The position numbers and the translations under genes were made by a program. The notes beneath the pieces are model-generated. The model made no database searches, had not been told where the DNA came from, and saw only the letters and a program-made list of their open reading frames with translations. 27,589 nt of DNA from a virus: the IMG/VR virus record IMGVR_UViG_3300025141_000588, positions 1 through 27,589 of that record. The stretch is one strand, 5' to 3'. Shown here in pieces: positions 1 through 7,969 of this stretch; positions within the stretch are counted from its first letter, which is position 1; every line of letters begins with the position of its first letter.

Positions 1-1641
1 ACTGACTATTTCTTGTAAATCTGAAACATTGGATTGTAATATAGGGAAATTATTTCTTAAAGTTTGTAAATCTTGTTGAAGGTTATATAAAAAATCTTGT
101 TGGTCAGGAGTTAAGTTATCAGATGATAATATAATTATACCTAAAGCAGTTTCAGTTCCTGTTGATGTTAAATTATCAGAAAATGATAATAAATTAAGAA
201 AATTACCAGATAAATTAACTATCTCATCAATATCAGGTGATAAAGCATCTTGATATGCTTGTTGAATATCTGTTGCTGCTGGTGTCGTATTTCTTGAAAC
301 AATTACTTTTGCTATGTTTCCAAATCGTGAAGACATATTCATTGTTCTGGCTTCATAATCTTCTTTTGTTACACATCTGTTTTGTGTTGTGAAAAATGCT
401 CTAGCTTTTTCTCTAATCTCATCTGTATCTTCTTCGTTAGCTCCACCTATAGCAGGTGTTGTATTCGTAACACCACCAATAGTTGCGCCACCATCAACTA
501 ATTTAGTTGGTGTTCCAATGATTGATGATAAGTCACCAACTGAAGCGTTGGCTTCAATACCACCACCAATTCTATAAGTTATGGTTAGAGTTGTTTGTGT
601 TGGTGTTTCACCAAGTGTTGAATACTCATCACCCAATAATGGGTTAATAGATTCATTCAAATCATTTGTTTGACCAGGTATGATTATCCCAAGTTGTTCT
701 AAATCTAAAAAATTATCATCAATGACATTACCATTTTTTAATATACCATTTCCAAAAACTAATGATGTTGAGTTATCTGTATTTGTTTCACGAGTAAATC
801 TTTTTGTTGTTTTAATATATTGTAAAGAATATGGAACTGGAACATCCATTGAATATTCTGTCCCATCTAAGTTAGTATAAGCATTATCTCTCAACGGATC
901 TTGAGCATAATGTTTTTTAACAGGTACTTGGTCTTGTGCTAAGAAATCAACTTCATACCATTCATTGTTATTTGTATCTTTACAAGATATAATATCAATT
1001 ATATTTGTTTCAGGTAAGGTTATTCTTCTAAACTTCTGTGGTGATGTTATTGTAAAAGTTTTTGTTTTAGTTTCACCACTAACAGCTCTAACTTTTCTTG
1101 TCAATGTGTAGTCTGTGGTTAAACCATCAGTTGCTGTATCAATTACAGGTGAACTTGTATCAGCAGAAGAGGATATTGTAAAATCAACAACATCCAATGT
1201 TTCAAAATATAAATTTGAATTAGCATTTGACTGTACCTTTATCCCCTCAATAAAAGTACTAGCATTAGAATAATCAACTTCAGCTCTGTTGGTAGTCACT
1301 GCATTAACTTCAGATGTAAATGATAATTCAACAAATGCGGGAATGATTGGTTTTACTTTATACCCCAACATCTTAGCCATATTGATTATATTTTTTCGTT
1401 CTTCAGCTAAAGGTAACATCATTTCTTTATATTGTTGGTCAATGTAAAATGACATAACATCCCCAACATAAGCAGACATTTCCATTAACATCATACCAGG
1501 TGATGTTTCATTGAAATCTTTATATGTATTTGGGAAATATGCTTGAGCATAATTCACTAAAGATTGTTTCAACGAATTGAAATCTTTATTTAAATAATTT
1601 ACATTTGATTCTTTAAAATCTTTTTTTCCGTATGTTGGCAT
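1..1641 (-). CDS. Baseplate wedge protein, gp6/J-like (partial, C-terminus off the left edge)
   Basis: An open frame of 547 codons without a stop runs from an ATG at 1641 off the left edge. In T4-like phages this family (gp6, Baseplate_J) forms the dimeric ring that ties the wedges together. The N-terminus (YLNKDFNSLKQSLVNYAQAY) and the block PAIGGANEEDTDEIREKA followed by RCVTKEDYEA are the usual J-family signature (GGa-xEs-xeeiR ... RavT-xeDYe). It is the last gene seen of the baseplate operon that starts at 4746, 13 nt after the gp25-like gene. The family call is strong; the number of residues missing is unknown. Confidence 0.85.
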   Translation of the reverse strand, partial: MPTYGKKDFKESNVNYLNKDFNSLKQSLVNYAQAYFPNTYKDFNETSPGMMLMEMSAYVGDVMSFYIDQQYKEMMLPLAEERKNIINMAKMLGYKVKPIIPAFVELSFTSEVNAVTTNRAEVDYSNASTFIEGIKVQSNANSNLYFETLDVVDFTISSSADTSSPVIDTATDGLTTDYTLTRKVRAVSGETKTKTFTITSPQKFRRITLPETNIIDIISCKDTNNNEWYEVDFLAQDQVPVKKHYAQDPLRDNAYTNLDGTEYSMDVPVPYSLQYIKTTKRFTRETNTDNSTSLVFGNGILKNGNVIDDNFLDLEQLGIIIPGQTNDLNESINPLLGDEYSTLGETPTQTTLTITYRIGGGIEANASVGDLSSIIGTPTKLVDGGATIGGVTNTTPAIGGANEEDTDEIREKARAFFTTQNRCVTKEDYEARTMNMSSRFGNIAKVIVSRNTTPAATDIQQAYQDALSPDIDEIVNLSGNFLNLLSFSDNLTSTGTETALGIIILSSDNLTPDQQDFLYNLQQDLQTLRNNFPILQSNVSDLQEIVS

Positions 1642-1654
1642 TATTTATTCTCCA

Positions 1655-2134
1655 TTAATATCCACTACCACCTGTACCAGCATCAGCTGATTGGTTGTTT
1701 GTATCGTTATCAATTGATATTTGAACTGATTCTAATGTGTTTGGGTCTTGTTTTATATTAAATAAAATGTCTATCACTATAGAATTTACATTCGTACCAT
1801 TTTTTAAATTTATATTTTGAATCCGAACAAAGGGTAGCCAAAAATTAAATGTAGAGGTTATACTATCTTGAATGCTTATAAGAGTCTCCTCTGTTATTTG
1901 ACTAAATAAATGTTGTCTCAAATTAATACCAAGATTTGGTTGAAACAATCTTTCACCTTTATTGGTATTTAATAAATTTCTTATATTGTTTTTTACAGCC
2001 TCAATGGTTGTTGAAGTAGTTGCAAAATATCCATCTCTATCATTACCTTTACGAATTGGTAAATCTATACCAATTCTCATATTATCATCATTGTCTTGAA
2101 TGTATGGTTTTCTTGATGTATCTTTTATAGCCAT
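1655..2134 (-). CDS. Baseplate wedge protein, gp25-like
   Basis: 159 residues. The family (GPW_gp25) is a small sheath-initiating wedge component found in all contractile injection machines. The segment GERLFQPNLGINLRQHLF at about residues 60-77 matches the family hallmark (GER-x-x-p-x-x-G), and the C-terminal part is the expected alternating beta-alpha pattern (VRIQNINL, NSIVIDILFNI). The ATG overlaps the stop of the upstream gene (TAATG), which implies translational coupling. The adjacency gp25 then gp6 is conserved in T4-like and P2-like baseplates. The C-terminus is a Gly/Ser-rich tail that is probably disordered. Confidence 0.85.
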   Translation of the reverse strand: MAIKDTSRKPYIQDNDDNMRIGIDLPIRKGNDRDGYFATTSTTIEAVKNNIRNLLNTNKGERLFQPNLGINLRQHLFSQITEETLISIQDSITSTFNFWLPFVRIQNINLKNGTNVNSIVIDILFNIKQDPNTLESVQISIDNDTNNQSADAGTGGSGY

Positions 2135-2637
2135 TATAATAAATCCTCAATATCTTCTCTAAACAACTCCACTCTTGTAAAATCTCTGATACCATCTAAT
2201 GTGTTTACATCAAACCCATCTTGTGAATCTGGATCTCCACCTATGTATACATATCCAGTTGAATCTAAAATACCTGTAGTTCCACCAGCTTTGTTGACAT
2301 CTATGGTTTTTGTTATTACACCATTTCTACCACCAGTTAATGGGACATTTACAGGTGGAGATGGAGCACCACCTGGATATGGAATATCCGTACTGACAAC
2401 TGTTGGTAAAATATCAGCTTGTTGTGATGGAATATTAAAATCCTCCAATACAACATTAGCATTTAATTGTGTAATTCTAAACTCACATTTAGTTAAAAAA
2501 TCAACAATAGCTTCTTTAATCAGTTCAGATTCAACCTCAATAGCAGAACCTGCTGATGTATCTATATCATTATGGTTTGCTCCAGCAGCTAAAGCTGATT
2601 GAGCTTTAGCTTCTATTAAATCATCTTTTAATCCCAT
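2134..2637 (-). CDS. Probable virion/baseplate protein, unknown family
   Basis: 167 residues. No family recognised. The N-terminal 45 residues are helical and Ala-rich. The middle (about 75-125) is rich in Pro, Gly and Val (TDIPYPGGAPSPPVNVPL), followed by a beta-like segment GYVYIGGDPDSQDGFD, which resembles a structural loop-rich virion protein rather than an enzyme. It sits between the spike-like gene and gp25, in the same operon and with overlapping start and stop codons, so a tail or baseplate role is inferred from context only. Confidence 0.6.
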   Translation of the reverse strand: MGLKDDLIEAKAQSALAAGANHNDIDTSAGSAIEVESELIKEAIVDFLTKCEFRITQLNANVVLEDFNIPSQQADILPTVVSTDIPYPGGAPSPPVNVPLTGGRNGVITKTIDVNKAGGTTGILDSTGYVYIGGDPDSQDGFDVNTLDGIRDFTRVELFREDIEDLL

Positions 2638-2639
2638 TA

Positions 2640-3038
2640 TTATCTTCCAATTTTGTTTTTAGATTTTTCTTTACTTTTCTTTAACACTTCACTATAATCT
2701 TTATTTAAGAATTGACTCATTGGGTCACTTGATGGAATTTGTGGTGATGTATTTTTATTCACCATATCACCATATTGTTTACCAACTAATTCATTCATTC
2801 TATCTGAAGTGAACTCACTACCACCTAATGTTTTCCATTCACCATCTTGAGCTGTTTCATTTAATACATCGTTTAATACTGAATTAGATGAATAATTTTT
2901 TTTCTCAGTGATTTTTTTATGTTGTGGTTGAGATTCAATTGGTTGTTTCAATTCAGTTATTACTTCCTTGATTGCCAACGCTACTTCTTCTCTAACTATT
3001 TGTCTTATTACTTGTCTTATTGTTTTTTTATTTTTCAT
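2640..3038 (-). CDS. Small helical protein in baseplate operon
   Basis: 132 residues, unknown function. The first 35 residues form an amphipathic, strongly charged helix (IRQVIRQIVREEVALAIKEV), followed by a polar, Lys/Ser-rich low-complexity region and a basic end (KKSKEKSKNKIGR). No catalytic motif is visible. Its place between the spike-like gene and the next structural gene, with only 14 nt and 2 nt gaps, suggests a minor tail component or assembly factor. This is inference from position. Confidence 0.5.
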   Translation of the reverse strand: MKNKKTIRQVIRQIVREEVALAIKEVITELKQPIESQPQHKKITEKKNYSSNSVLNDVLNETAQDGEWKTLGGSEFTSDRMNELVGKQYGDMVNKNTSPQIPSSDPMSQFLNKDYSEVLKKSKEKSKNKIGR

Positions 3039-3052
3039 AATTACCTCTTTGT

Positions 3053-4348
3053 TTATCCTCTATCATTTGGTTCTATAAAATGATGTTTACTTTTTATAGC
3101 ATCAATTTTTTGTCTCAATGGATCTAATACAGCTTTAAGTGGTGCTCCTTGATAACCTAATGCTAAAGGAAAATATTGGTTTGATGTTGTTCCCTCTAAT
3201 ATACTAAACAATTCATCAAAAATATCAAATAACGCATTTCCTAAAATTAATGGCTCCATTTTATCTTTATTTGTTTCTTTATTTGGATCACCTAAATATG
3301 TTTTATTAGATTCTATAATTAAATTTTTATTTGTTGATATTGACAATGTATTACCTGCTCCAATATGAATATTGTTTTTAGCTGATAAATAAATATCACC
3401 ATTATATTGCTCATTACCCCTTGAATTAAATATAATTCTATCTGAATTTATAAATACTTGATTTTTATCATAATTATATAAAACTTGATTTACATCATCA
3501 ACTTGATTAATTGACTTTACAACGCTTGACATTAACCGTTGATTACCTTCAACTCTATCAGAACCCAATATGAATGGGATTGGTGTACGAGTCCAAGTTG
3601 TATCATCATCAGGATTAGGTTTTTCTAATTCAATGTATTGTCCAAAATGTTGGTTAATTGTTCCTGAATTAGTAATACTTATTAAACTTCCATCAGCATT
3701 ACTTTCATTAAAATTATTTGAATGTCTACCATTGGAAATAAAAACATATGGATTTTTATCTCTACTTCCAATTCTTAAACTATTTCCATGTCTTCCTTCA
3801 AACAGCATATCACCATGTGTTTCATTAATTGCTTCACCTCTATCCAATTCTTTTTTTATAGGTTTCATCATTCTATTGTGATTGACTTTTTTAAAGTTTA
3901 ATGATTGTCCCATCATTGTTCTTTTTTCATCAGTTGCCATCTTGACAATATCTGTAATTGGTTTTTCGGGCACGAACATAAAGTCATTATTGAAGTTTGG
4001 ATTATTTTGTGTATTCAATGGTCCAAGATAATATTTTATACCCCCAATTTCACAAAGTAAAACAGGGTCTCCTTTAGCAGGTACATCAACAAAACCTCTC
4101 ATTAAAGGAAAGTATCTATCTGTATTTGTTAAATCAGATTTTTTTCTTTTAGGTTTACTTGTGATATGTGGCATAGCTAATATTGTGTTTGTATATTCAG
4201 CTTTATTAAATGATTGAAAACTTCTATCAGATGTAACAACTTCCGTAACAATACCCGGTACAAATTGTAAATAATAAGGAACACTTATTGGGTCACCAAA
4301 AGTACCTGGAATTGTAACATTGTCTGCTCTTGTAAATGTTGAACCCAT
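3053..4348 (-). CDS. Baseplate hub / central spike-like protein (gp5-like)
   Basis: 431 residues. The region around residues 105-135 (FVDVPAKGDPVLLCEIGG then KYYLGPLN) reads as an OB-fold like that of gp5/VgrG-type hubs. The later part (about 300-350: QVFINSDRIIFNS, DIYLSAKNNIHIGAG, LSISTNKNLIIESNKTYLG) is a run of short regularly spaced beta strands typical of a trimeric beta-helix needle. No lysozyme domain, which T4 gp5 carries between these parts, is visible. The start overlaps the stop of the preceding gene (TAATG) and a G-rich stretch serves as ribosome binding site. It could instead be another OB-fold hub protein. Confidence 0.5.
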   Translation of the reverse strand: MGSTFTRADNVTIPGTFGDPISVPYYLQFVPGIVTEVVTSDRSFQSFNKAEYTNTILAMPHITSKPKRKKSDLTNTDRYFPLMRGFVDVPAKGDPVLLCEIGGIKYYLGPLNTQNNPNFNNDFMFVPEKPITDIVKMATDEKRTMMGQSLNFKKVNHNRMMKPIKKELDRGEAINETHGDMLFEGRHGNSLRIGSRDKNPYVFISNGRHSNNFNESNADGSLISITNSGTINQHFGQYIELEKPNPDDDTTWTRTPIPFILGSDRVEGNQRLMSSVVKSINQVDDVNQVLYNYDKNQVFINSDRIIFNSRGNEQYNGDIYLSAKNNIHIGAGNTLSISTNKNLIIESNKTYLGDPNKETNKDKMEPLILGNALFDIFDELFSILEGTTSNQYFPLALGYQGAPLKAVLDPLRQKIDAIKSKHHFIEPNDRG

Positions 4349-4746
4349 TAATTGCCCCCCAAACCAATTGTTTTATTTTTTGTAGCTTCAAGTTTCTCAC
4401 TTTCTTTCTGTAAATCATCTACAGTATCTTGAAGTGTTCCCATTAATTCTTCCTTTTCTGCATCTGATAATAACATTGATTCATCAGATTCACCACTTGA
4501 TTTACTTATAATTCTTTGTAATACACCAGCTAGTTTTACCAAATGTTCATCATTACGAACAGCTGTATCCATATATTCCTTTATAATAGGTGCTACCATA
4601 ACCACATCATCTATGGTTGTAATGAATCCATGTATCTCTGATATTAACAAATCTATTTGAACTTTACGCTTTGTAGTGTTTTCGTAAATATCTTTTGTTA
4701 AGTCTTGAAAGGTTTTACCCTCAAATATTTCTTTTTCGTCTGACAT
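4348..4746 (-). CDS. Helical protein, first gene of the baseplate operon
   Basis: 132 residues, not recognised. Almost entirely helical with heptad-like segments (about 55-80, DEHLVKLAGVLQRIISK; and 95-125, ELMGTLQDTVDDLQKESEKL), so probably a coiled-coil oligomer. It is preceded by AGAGGAGA at a good distance and by the candidate late-promoter motif at 4771-4785. It therefore appears to open the operon that continues through the spike, gp25-like and gp6-like genes. A tail assembly role is inferred from that context. Confidence 0.55.
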   Translation of the reverse strand: MSDEKEIFEGKTFQDLTKDIYENTTKRKVQIDLLISEIHGFITTIDDVVMVAPIIKEYMDTAVRNDEHLVKLAGVLQRIISKSSGESDESMLLSDAEKEELMGTLQDTVDDLQKESEKLEATKNKTIGLGGN

Positions 4747-4770
4747 ACAATCTCCTCTGAATGTACTTAT

Positions 4771-4787
4771 TCATATATAAATATAAA
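4771..4787 (-). promoter_or_regulatory. Candidate late promoter for the baseplate operon
   Basis: On the minus strand the sequence reads TTTATATTTATATATGA, 25 nt upstream of the ATG at 4746. The same core (TATTTATAKATR) occurs at 13351-13366, 22064-22079 and, on the plus strand, 19897-19913. Its TATATAT portion resembles the T4 late -10 box TATAAATA, and no -35 is expected for gp55-type promoters. Assignment is inference from recurrence and position. Confidence 0.4.
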
Positions 4788-4789
4788 AT

Positions 4790-4807
4790 TTGTAAGAAAT
4801 TGTATGA
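4790..4807 (+). repeat. Degenerate TTGTAA-type direct repeat pair
   Basis: TTGTAAGA and TTGTATGA start exactly 10 bp apart (4790 and 4800). This is a weak version of the TTGTAACA pairs at 9230, 18665 and 19877. It lies between the gp55 terminator and the late promoter of the baseplate operon. Confidence 0.3.
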
Positions 4808-4810
4808 AAT

Positions 4811-4835
4811 AAAAAACCCTCATTTAAGAGGGTTT
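4811..4835 (-). terminator. Intrinsic terminator after the gp55 operon
   Basis: Perfect 8-bp inverted repeat AAACCCTC / GAGGGTTT (4814-4821 with 4828-4835) around a 6-nt loop. On the minus strand it is followed by a T-rich tail. It starts 6 nt after the stop codon of the gp55-like gene and separates that operon from the baseplate operon. Confidence 0.8.
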
Positions 4836-4840
4836 AGTAT

Positions 4841-5590
4841 TTAAAAGAAAGAACCACTTTTTAGTGGAATTATTGTACCATTCTTATGATATTCATTTGA
4901 TAATTTTCTATAATGTTTTCTAAAAACATTAACTACAGATGTTATTTGAGATGTGTTAACATCGGTCATTTCTCTTATCAAAATATAAAGAGCTTTTTTA
5001 TTAAAATTCTCTATCTCATCTATTTGCCTCATCAAATCTAAAATAGAATAAGCTATATTTAAATCTCTTTTTTTCTTAAACATTGTTTGAACATTATTTT
5101 CAAAATAGTTAATTATTTCATCAGTTAATTGTTTATAGTCTGAATTATCTGTACTTATATTTTTTTCTTTATCCAATACATCCATACCACTATGACTTTT
5201 TAATTTTTTATAATTGTTATTATTATGTAAAATTAAATAGTTTTTAGCAACTACTGAAAAATAACTAAAAGCTTTTGAACCTTTTGTGTGGTCATATTTG
5301 TGCATATTCACTACCATAAAGGCTACAACTTCATGTTTAATATCTTCAAACCCATAATCAAAATAAGTAAATTTAAAGGTATTAATTATATTCTCAGCAA
5401 GTTTATCAAAAGCCGCATGTATTCTTGTCCCATAAATTACATTTCTCTCACTAGCTCTTTCAGAAGCATTATATTCCACAATAGCATCTTGAACCTCTTG
5501 GCCAAAATAAACTTTACGCTTTTTCTTTTTAACTATTTTTTTAATCTCTTCTCTTACATCATTAACTACTTTATTTTTCTTTTTTGGCAT
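4841..5590 (-). CDS. Late transcription sigma factor, gp55-like
   Basis: 249 residues from the ATG at 5590, chosen because GAGGAGA lies just upstream; an in-frame ATG at 5617 lies inside the preceding gene and has no such site. In T4-like phages gp55 redirects host RNA polymerase to late promoters together with the sliding clamp. The N-terminus is very basic (KKKNK, KKKKRK). The core FDKLAENIINTFKF, HEVVAFMVVNMHKYD and KAFSYFSVVAKNYL (about residues 62-120) matches the marine T4-like version of gp55, with a sigma region-2-like helical layout. It is the last gene of the operon beginning at 9162 and is followed by a terminator. It would drive the neighbouring baseplate operon. Confidence 0.75.
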   Translation of the reverse strand: MPKKKNKVVNDVREEIKKIVKKKKRKVYFGQEVQDAIVEYNASERASERNVIYGTRIHAAFDKLAENIINTFKFTYFDYGFEDIKHEVVAFMVVNMHKYDHTKGSKAFSYFSVVAKNYLILHNNNNYKKLKSHSGMDVLDKEKNISTDNSDYKQLTDEIINYFENNVQTMFKKKRDLNIAYSILDLMRQIDEIENFNKKALYILIREMTDVNTSQITSVVNVFRKHYRKLSNEYHKNGTIIPLKSGSFF

Positions 5591-5849
5591 CTTGTGTCTC
5601 CTCTTCAAATATTCCATCTAAGGATAATTGAATTTGTTTTAGTTGTTCAAAGAAAAAACCAGTCTCATCGTCTGATTCATAATGTCCTTTAGAATCTACA
5701 AGTTTCATTTTATCTGTTGAGAATTTTATAACTTGTTGAATTTCTAAAATCAATTCCTCATATTGTGTTATTCTTCTAAGAGAGTATCTTAATAGTACTG
5801 ATATAAATACTGCAATTAAAAAGAATAAAATTGTTAATGTCCACCACAT
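5571..5849 (-). CDS. Single-pass membrane protein with cytoplasmic coiled coil
   Basis: 92 residues, unknown function. Residues 2-22 (WWTLTILFFLIAVFISVLLR) form a clear transmembrane helix, followed by basic residues and a helical, acidic C-terminal domain (EELILEIQQVIKF, FEQLKQIQLSLDGIFEEE) likely in the cytoplasm. The C-terminus overlaps the start of gp55 by 20 nt, so the two are co-translated. No family recognised. Confidence 0.65.
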   Translation of the reverse strand: MWWTLTILFFLIAVFISVLLRYSLRRITQYEELILEIQQVIKFSTDKMKLVDSKGHYESDDETGFFFEQLKQIQLSLDGIFEEETQDAKKEK

Positions 5850-5858
5850 ATTTATCTC

Positions 5859-6605
5859 CTAACTCGCAAACAATTCATCAAAACTTTTTTTGAGATTGTC
5901 TACTTGTTTTTGTTCATCTTTTGTTTTTGGAACTTTTGTATTAATTGGTTCACTTGATTCCATACCCCTATTCCATTGGTCGGATTCAATATGAGTCGCC
6001 ATCATATCAGCTTGATGTAATATGTAAGCCATATTGGTTCTTAATCCAAAGTCAGGATTGTAAGACATCAAATATGCTTTATTAGCTTCGTCATATAAAC
6101 CATCTGTTAATTTAATTCCAATGTATTCTTTGTCCGTAACCTTAACACCATAATGTTGAAGTAACCACAATCCTCTATCAGGTACTTTCATATATTGAAG
6201 TGCTGGATTGTGAGTATAAATTTCATCACGATTTTTTCTATGCCAATCTGATGTTTGTGGAATGTAATAGTCGTGTTCCAAATCACCAACCTTACCTAAG
6301 TCGTGATGTAAAGCAGCAAAGACCAATTCTTCATCCGTGAAGTTTATCTCTGCTCCATTCTTTTCCCACAATTGTTTTAACTCAAGTGAGTGACTTACAA
6401 TGTGAAGAATGTGTTCAACATATCCACCCGGCATCGCATTGTGATAATGTCCTTTAGCACTCGCCGGTGCAAACATCATTCTGTCTTGGAAATCATTATA
6501 GAACTTTAAAAGATTATCTCTTCTGTCATCACCAATGTGTGCATTAATAACATCTATTAATGTATTCCAATTGTTTTGTATTTCATCTGCTGTTAGTTTT
6601 TTCAT
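5859..6605 (-). CDS. HD-domain metal-dependent phosphohydrolase
   Basis: 248 residues from the ATG at 6605, preceded by GGAGAGA; an in-frame GTG at 6620 lies inside the upstream gene. HD-type ligands are in order: H53 and H65 in HYHNAMPGGYVEH, and the H-D pair in LHHDLGK (about 100-105), with further His residues at about 130-160. The HNAMPGGYVEH spacing resembles the HD domain of the YhaM 3'-5' exoribonuclease group and of phage HD nucleotidases. The substrate (nucleotide or nucleic acid) cannot be told. It is the third gene of the DruA-like/glycosyltransferase operon, overlapping the glycosyltransferase gene by 4 nt. Confidence 0.75.
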   Translation of the reverse strand: MKKLTADEIQNNWNTLIDVINAHIGDDRRDNLLKFYNDFQDRMMFAPASAKGHYHNAMPGGYVEHILHIVSHSLELKQLWEKNGAEINFTDEELVFAALHHDLGKVGDLEHDYYIPQTSDWHRKNRDEIYTHNPALQYMKVPDRGLWLLQHYGVKVTDKEYIGIKLTDGLYDEANKAYLMSYNPDFGLRTNMAYILHQADMMATHIESDQWNRGMESSEPINTKVPKTKDEQKQVDNLKKSFDELFAS

Positions 6606-7969
6606 TTGTTTTCTCTCCACTCATAACCATATTTGGTAAATTTAATTTCTTTATATTTTCTTAAAGCATTTCTATAAGGACTGAATTTAATTCTAACACC
6701 CCAACCAAGATAATCCAATATATTTTTCTTGGTTACAAAACCTTTGTCTTTAATAAAGTCTTTTATTTTTAAAACACTTTCTGTTTCACTAATTGAATCT
6801 AATTCAAACACATTTTTCCAACCACCAAACCAATTAGATATTCTTTCTTCCCAAATCATATTTTCTGCTAAATCACTTGTATCATATGTGATTGGATTAT
6901 CCAACATCTCATTAAACCTTTTAATAAAATCATTTCTATCATCATATAAATAAGGATATGGATTTTTAGCAACACTTGTCATTTCAGGATAACAAAGTTT
7001 GTTTGGTAACAAATAAGGAACACCAACTGAGAATCCATCAGTTGTTGAAATACTCCAAGCAGAATATGTTTGAAATGTTCCTACTCCAAATTTCATAGTA
7101 GATAAGAAGTCCATATATTCATCACGACTTTCACAATTAACTTTTTCATTCCACGGCCTATCAACTTGTGTTAGTGTTGTGTATACTTTGAAGTCTTGTC
7201 TTTGTTCCCATATTTCATCACATACTTTTACAAACCATTCCCAACCAGTATATCCAGCACCTCTGTGATTAAACACTACTGTCTTATCTTTATAATCTTT
7301 TCTTACATTAACTCTATCAACACCAAGATAATGTGGTTGAATAATTTTTTGTAATCTATCCAACACTCCTTGATTCCAATGTTTACTTGCTTCTTTGATT
7401 GTTAATTGTTTCAACCAATCACTATTTACTCCACACTCATCTTGCATTAATAAACCAGCAACACTCAAATATAATGCTCTCGCTGGGTCATCTTTATGTA
7501 TTCCACCTCTATCACCATAAGGAGCATTTTGTGGAACTTCAAACCAATGTGAGTAACCAATGAACTTTGGTGATAGGTTTGAATTGTTACTAAGACAATT
7601 TGCTATCTGTAAAGTATGTTCAGGTAGATGTGTATAAACAATATCAAAATCGTTATGTCTCCAATCAACATGCTTCATAAATTGTTTTGTATTGAAGTGT
7701 TGTCTCATTGTATTGATATAAGTTGGTAACTCATATATTCTTTGGTCAACATTTGGGAAGTCCAACGATTGAACAAATTCAGGTATCAATAAAGTGAAAT
7801 GAACTTTCCACCTTTTACTTATGAATGGTATAGTATGTCGTAACACTTCAACCAAACTATCTGCTTCTAAGTTTTTTCTATATGTGTAATTACCATAAAG
7901 TAATATCTTATAATCATATTGAGTACTTTTATTTTTATCTACAAAATAATCACTTACATCTTTTATCAT
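6602..7969 (-). CDS. GT-B-type glycosyltransferase, possible DNA-base or virion glycosylation
   Basis: 455 residues. The N-terminal Rossmann-like half has YKILLYGNYTYRKN, FDIVYTHLPEH and FIGYSHWFEVPQN. The C-terminal half has VVFNHRGAGYTGWEWFV, FKVYTTL, EYMDFLSTMKFGVGT and TTDGFSVGVPYLLPN, the layout of GT-B enzymes whose last motif contacts the nucleotide sugar. The last 60 residues look like a separate winged-helix-like module (FIKDKGFVTKKNILDYLGWG). T4 uses GT-B enzymes to glucosylate hydroxymethylcytosine. A DNA-modifying role is suggested here by the overlapping (4 nt) DUF4338-like partner, but surface glycan or protein targets are equally possible. Confidence 0.65.
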   Translation of the reverse strand: MIKDVSDYFVDKNKSTQYDYKILLYGNYTYRKNLEADSLVEVLRHTIPFISKRWKVHFTLLIPEFVQSLDFPNVDQRIYELPTYINTMRQHFNTKQFMKHVDWRHNDFDIVYTHLPEHTLQIANCLSNNSNLSPKFIGYSHWFEVPQNAPYGDRGGIHKDDPARALYLSVAGLLMQDECGVNSDWLKQLTIKEASKHWNQGVLDRLQKIIQPHYLGVDRVNVRKDYKDKTVVFNHRGAGYTGWEWFVKVCDEIWEQRQDFKVYTTLTQVDRPWNEKVNCESRDEYMDFLSTMKFGVGTFQTYSAWSISTTDGFSVGVPYLLPNKLCYPEMTSVAKNPYPYLYDDRNDFIKRFNEMLDNPITYDTSDLAENMIWEERISNWFGGWKNVFELDSISETESVLKIKDFIKDKGFVTKKNILDYLGWGVRIKFSPYRNALRKYKEIKFTKYGYEWRENK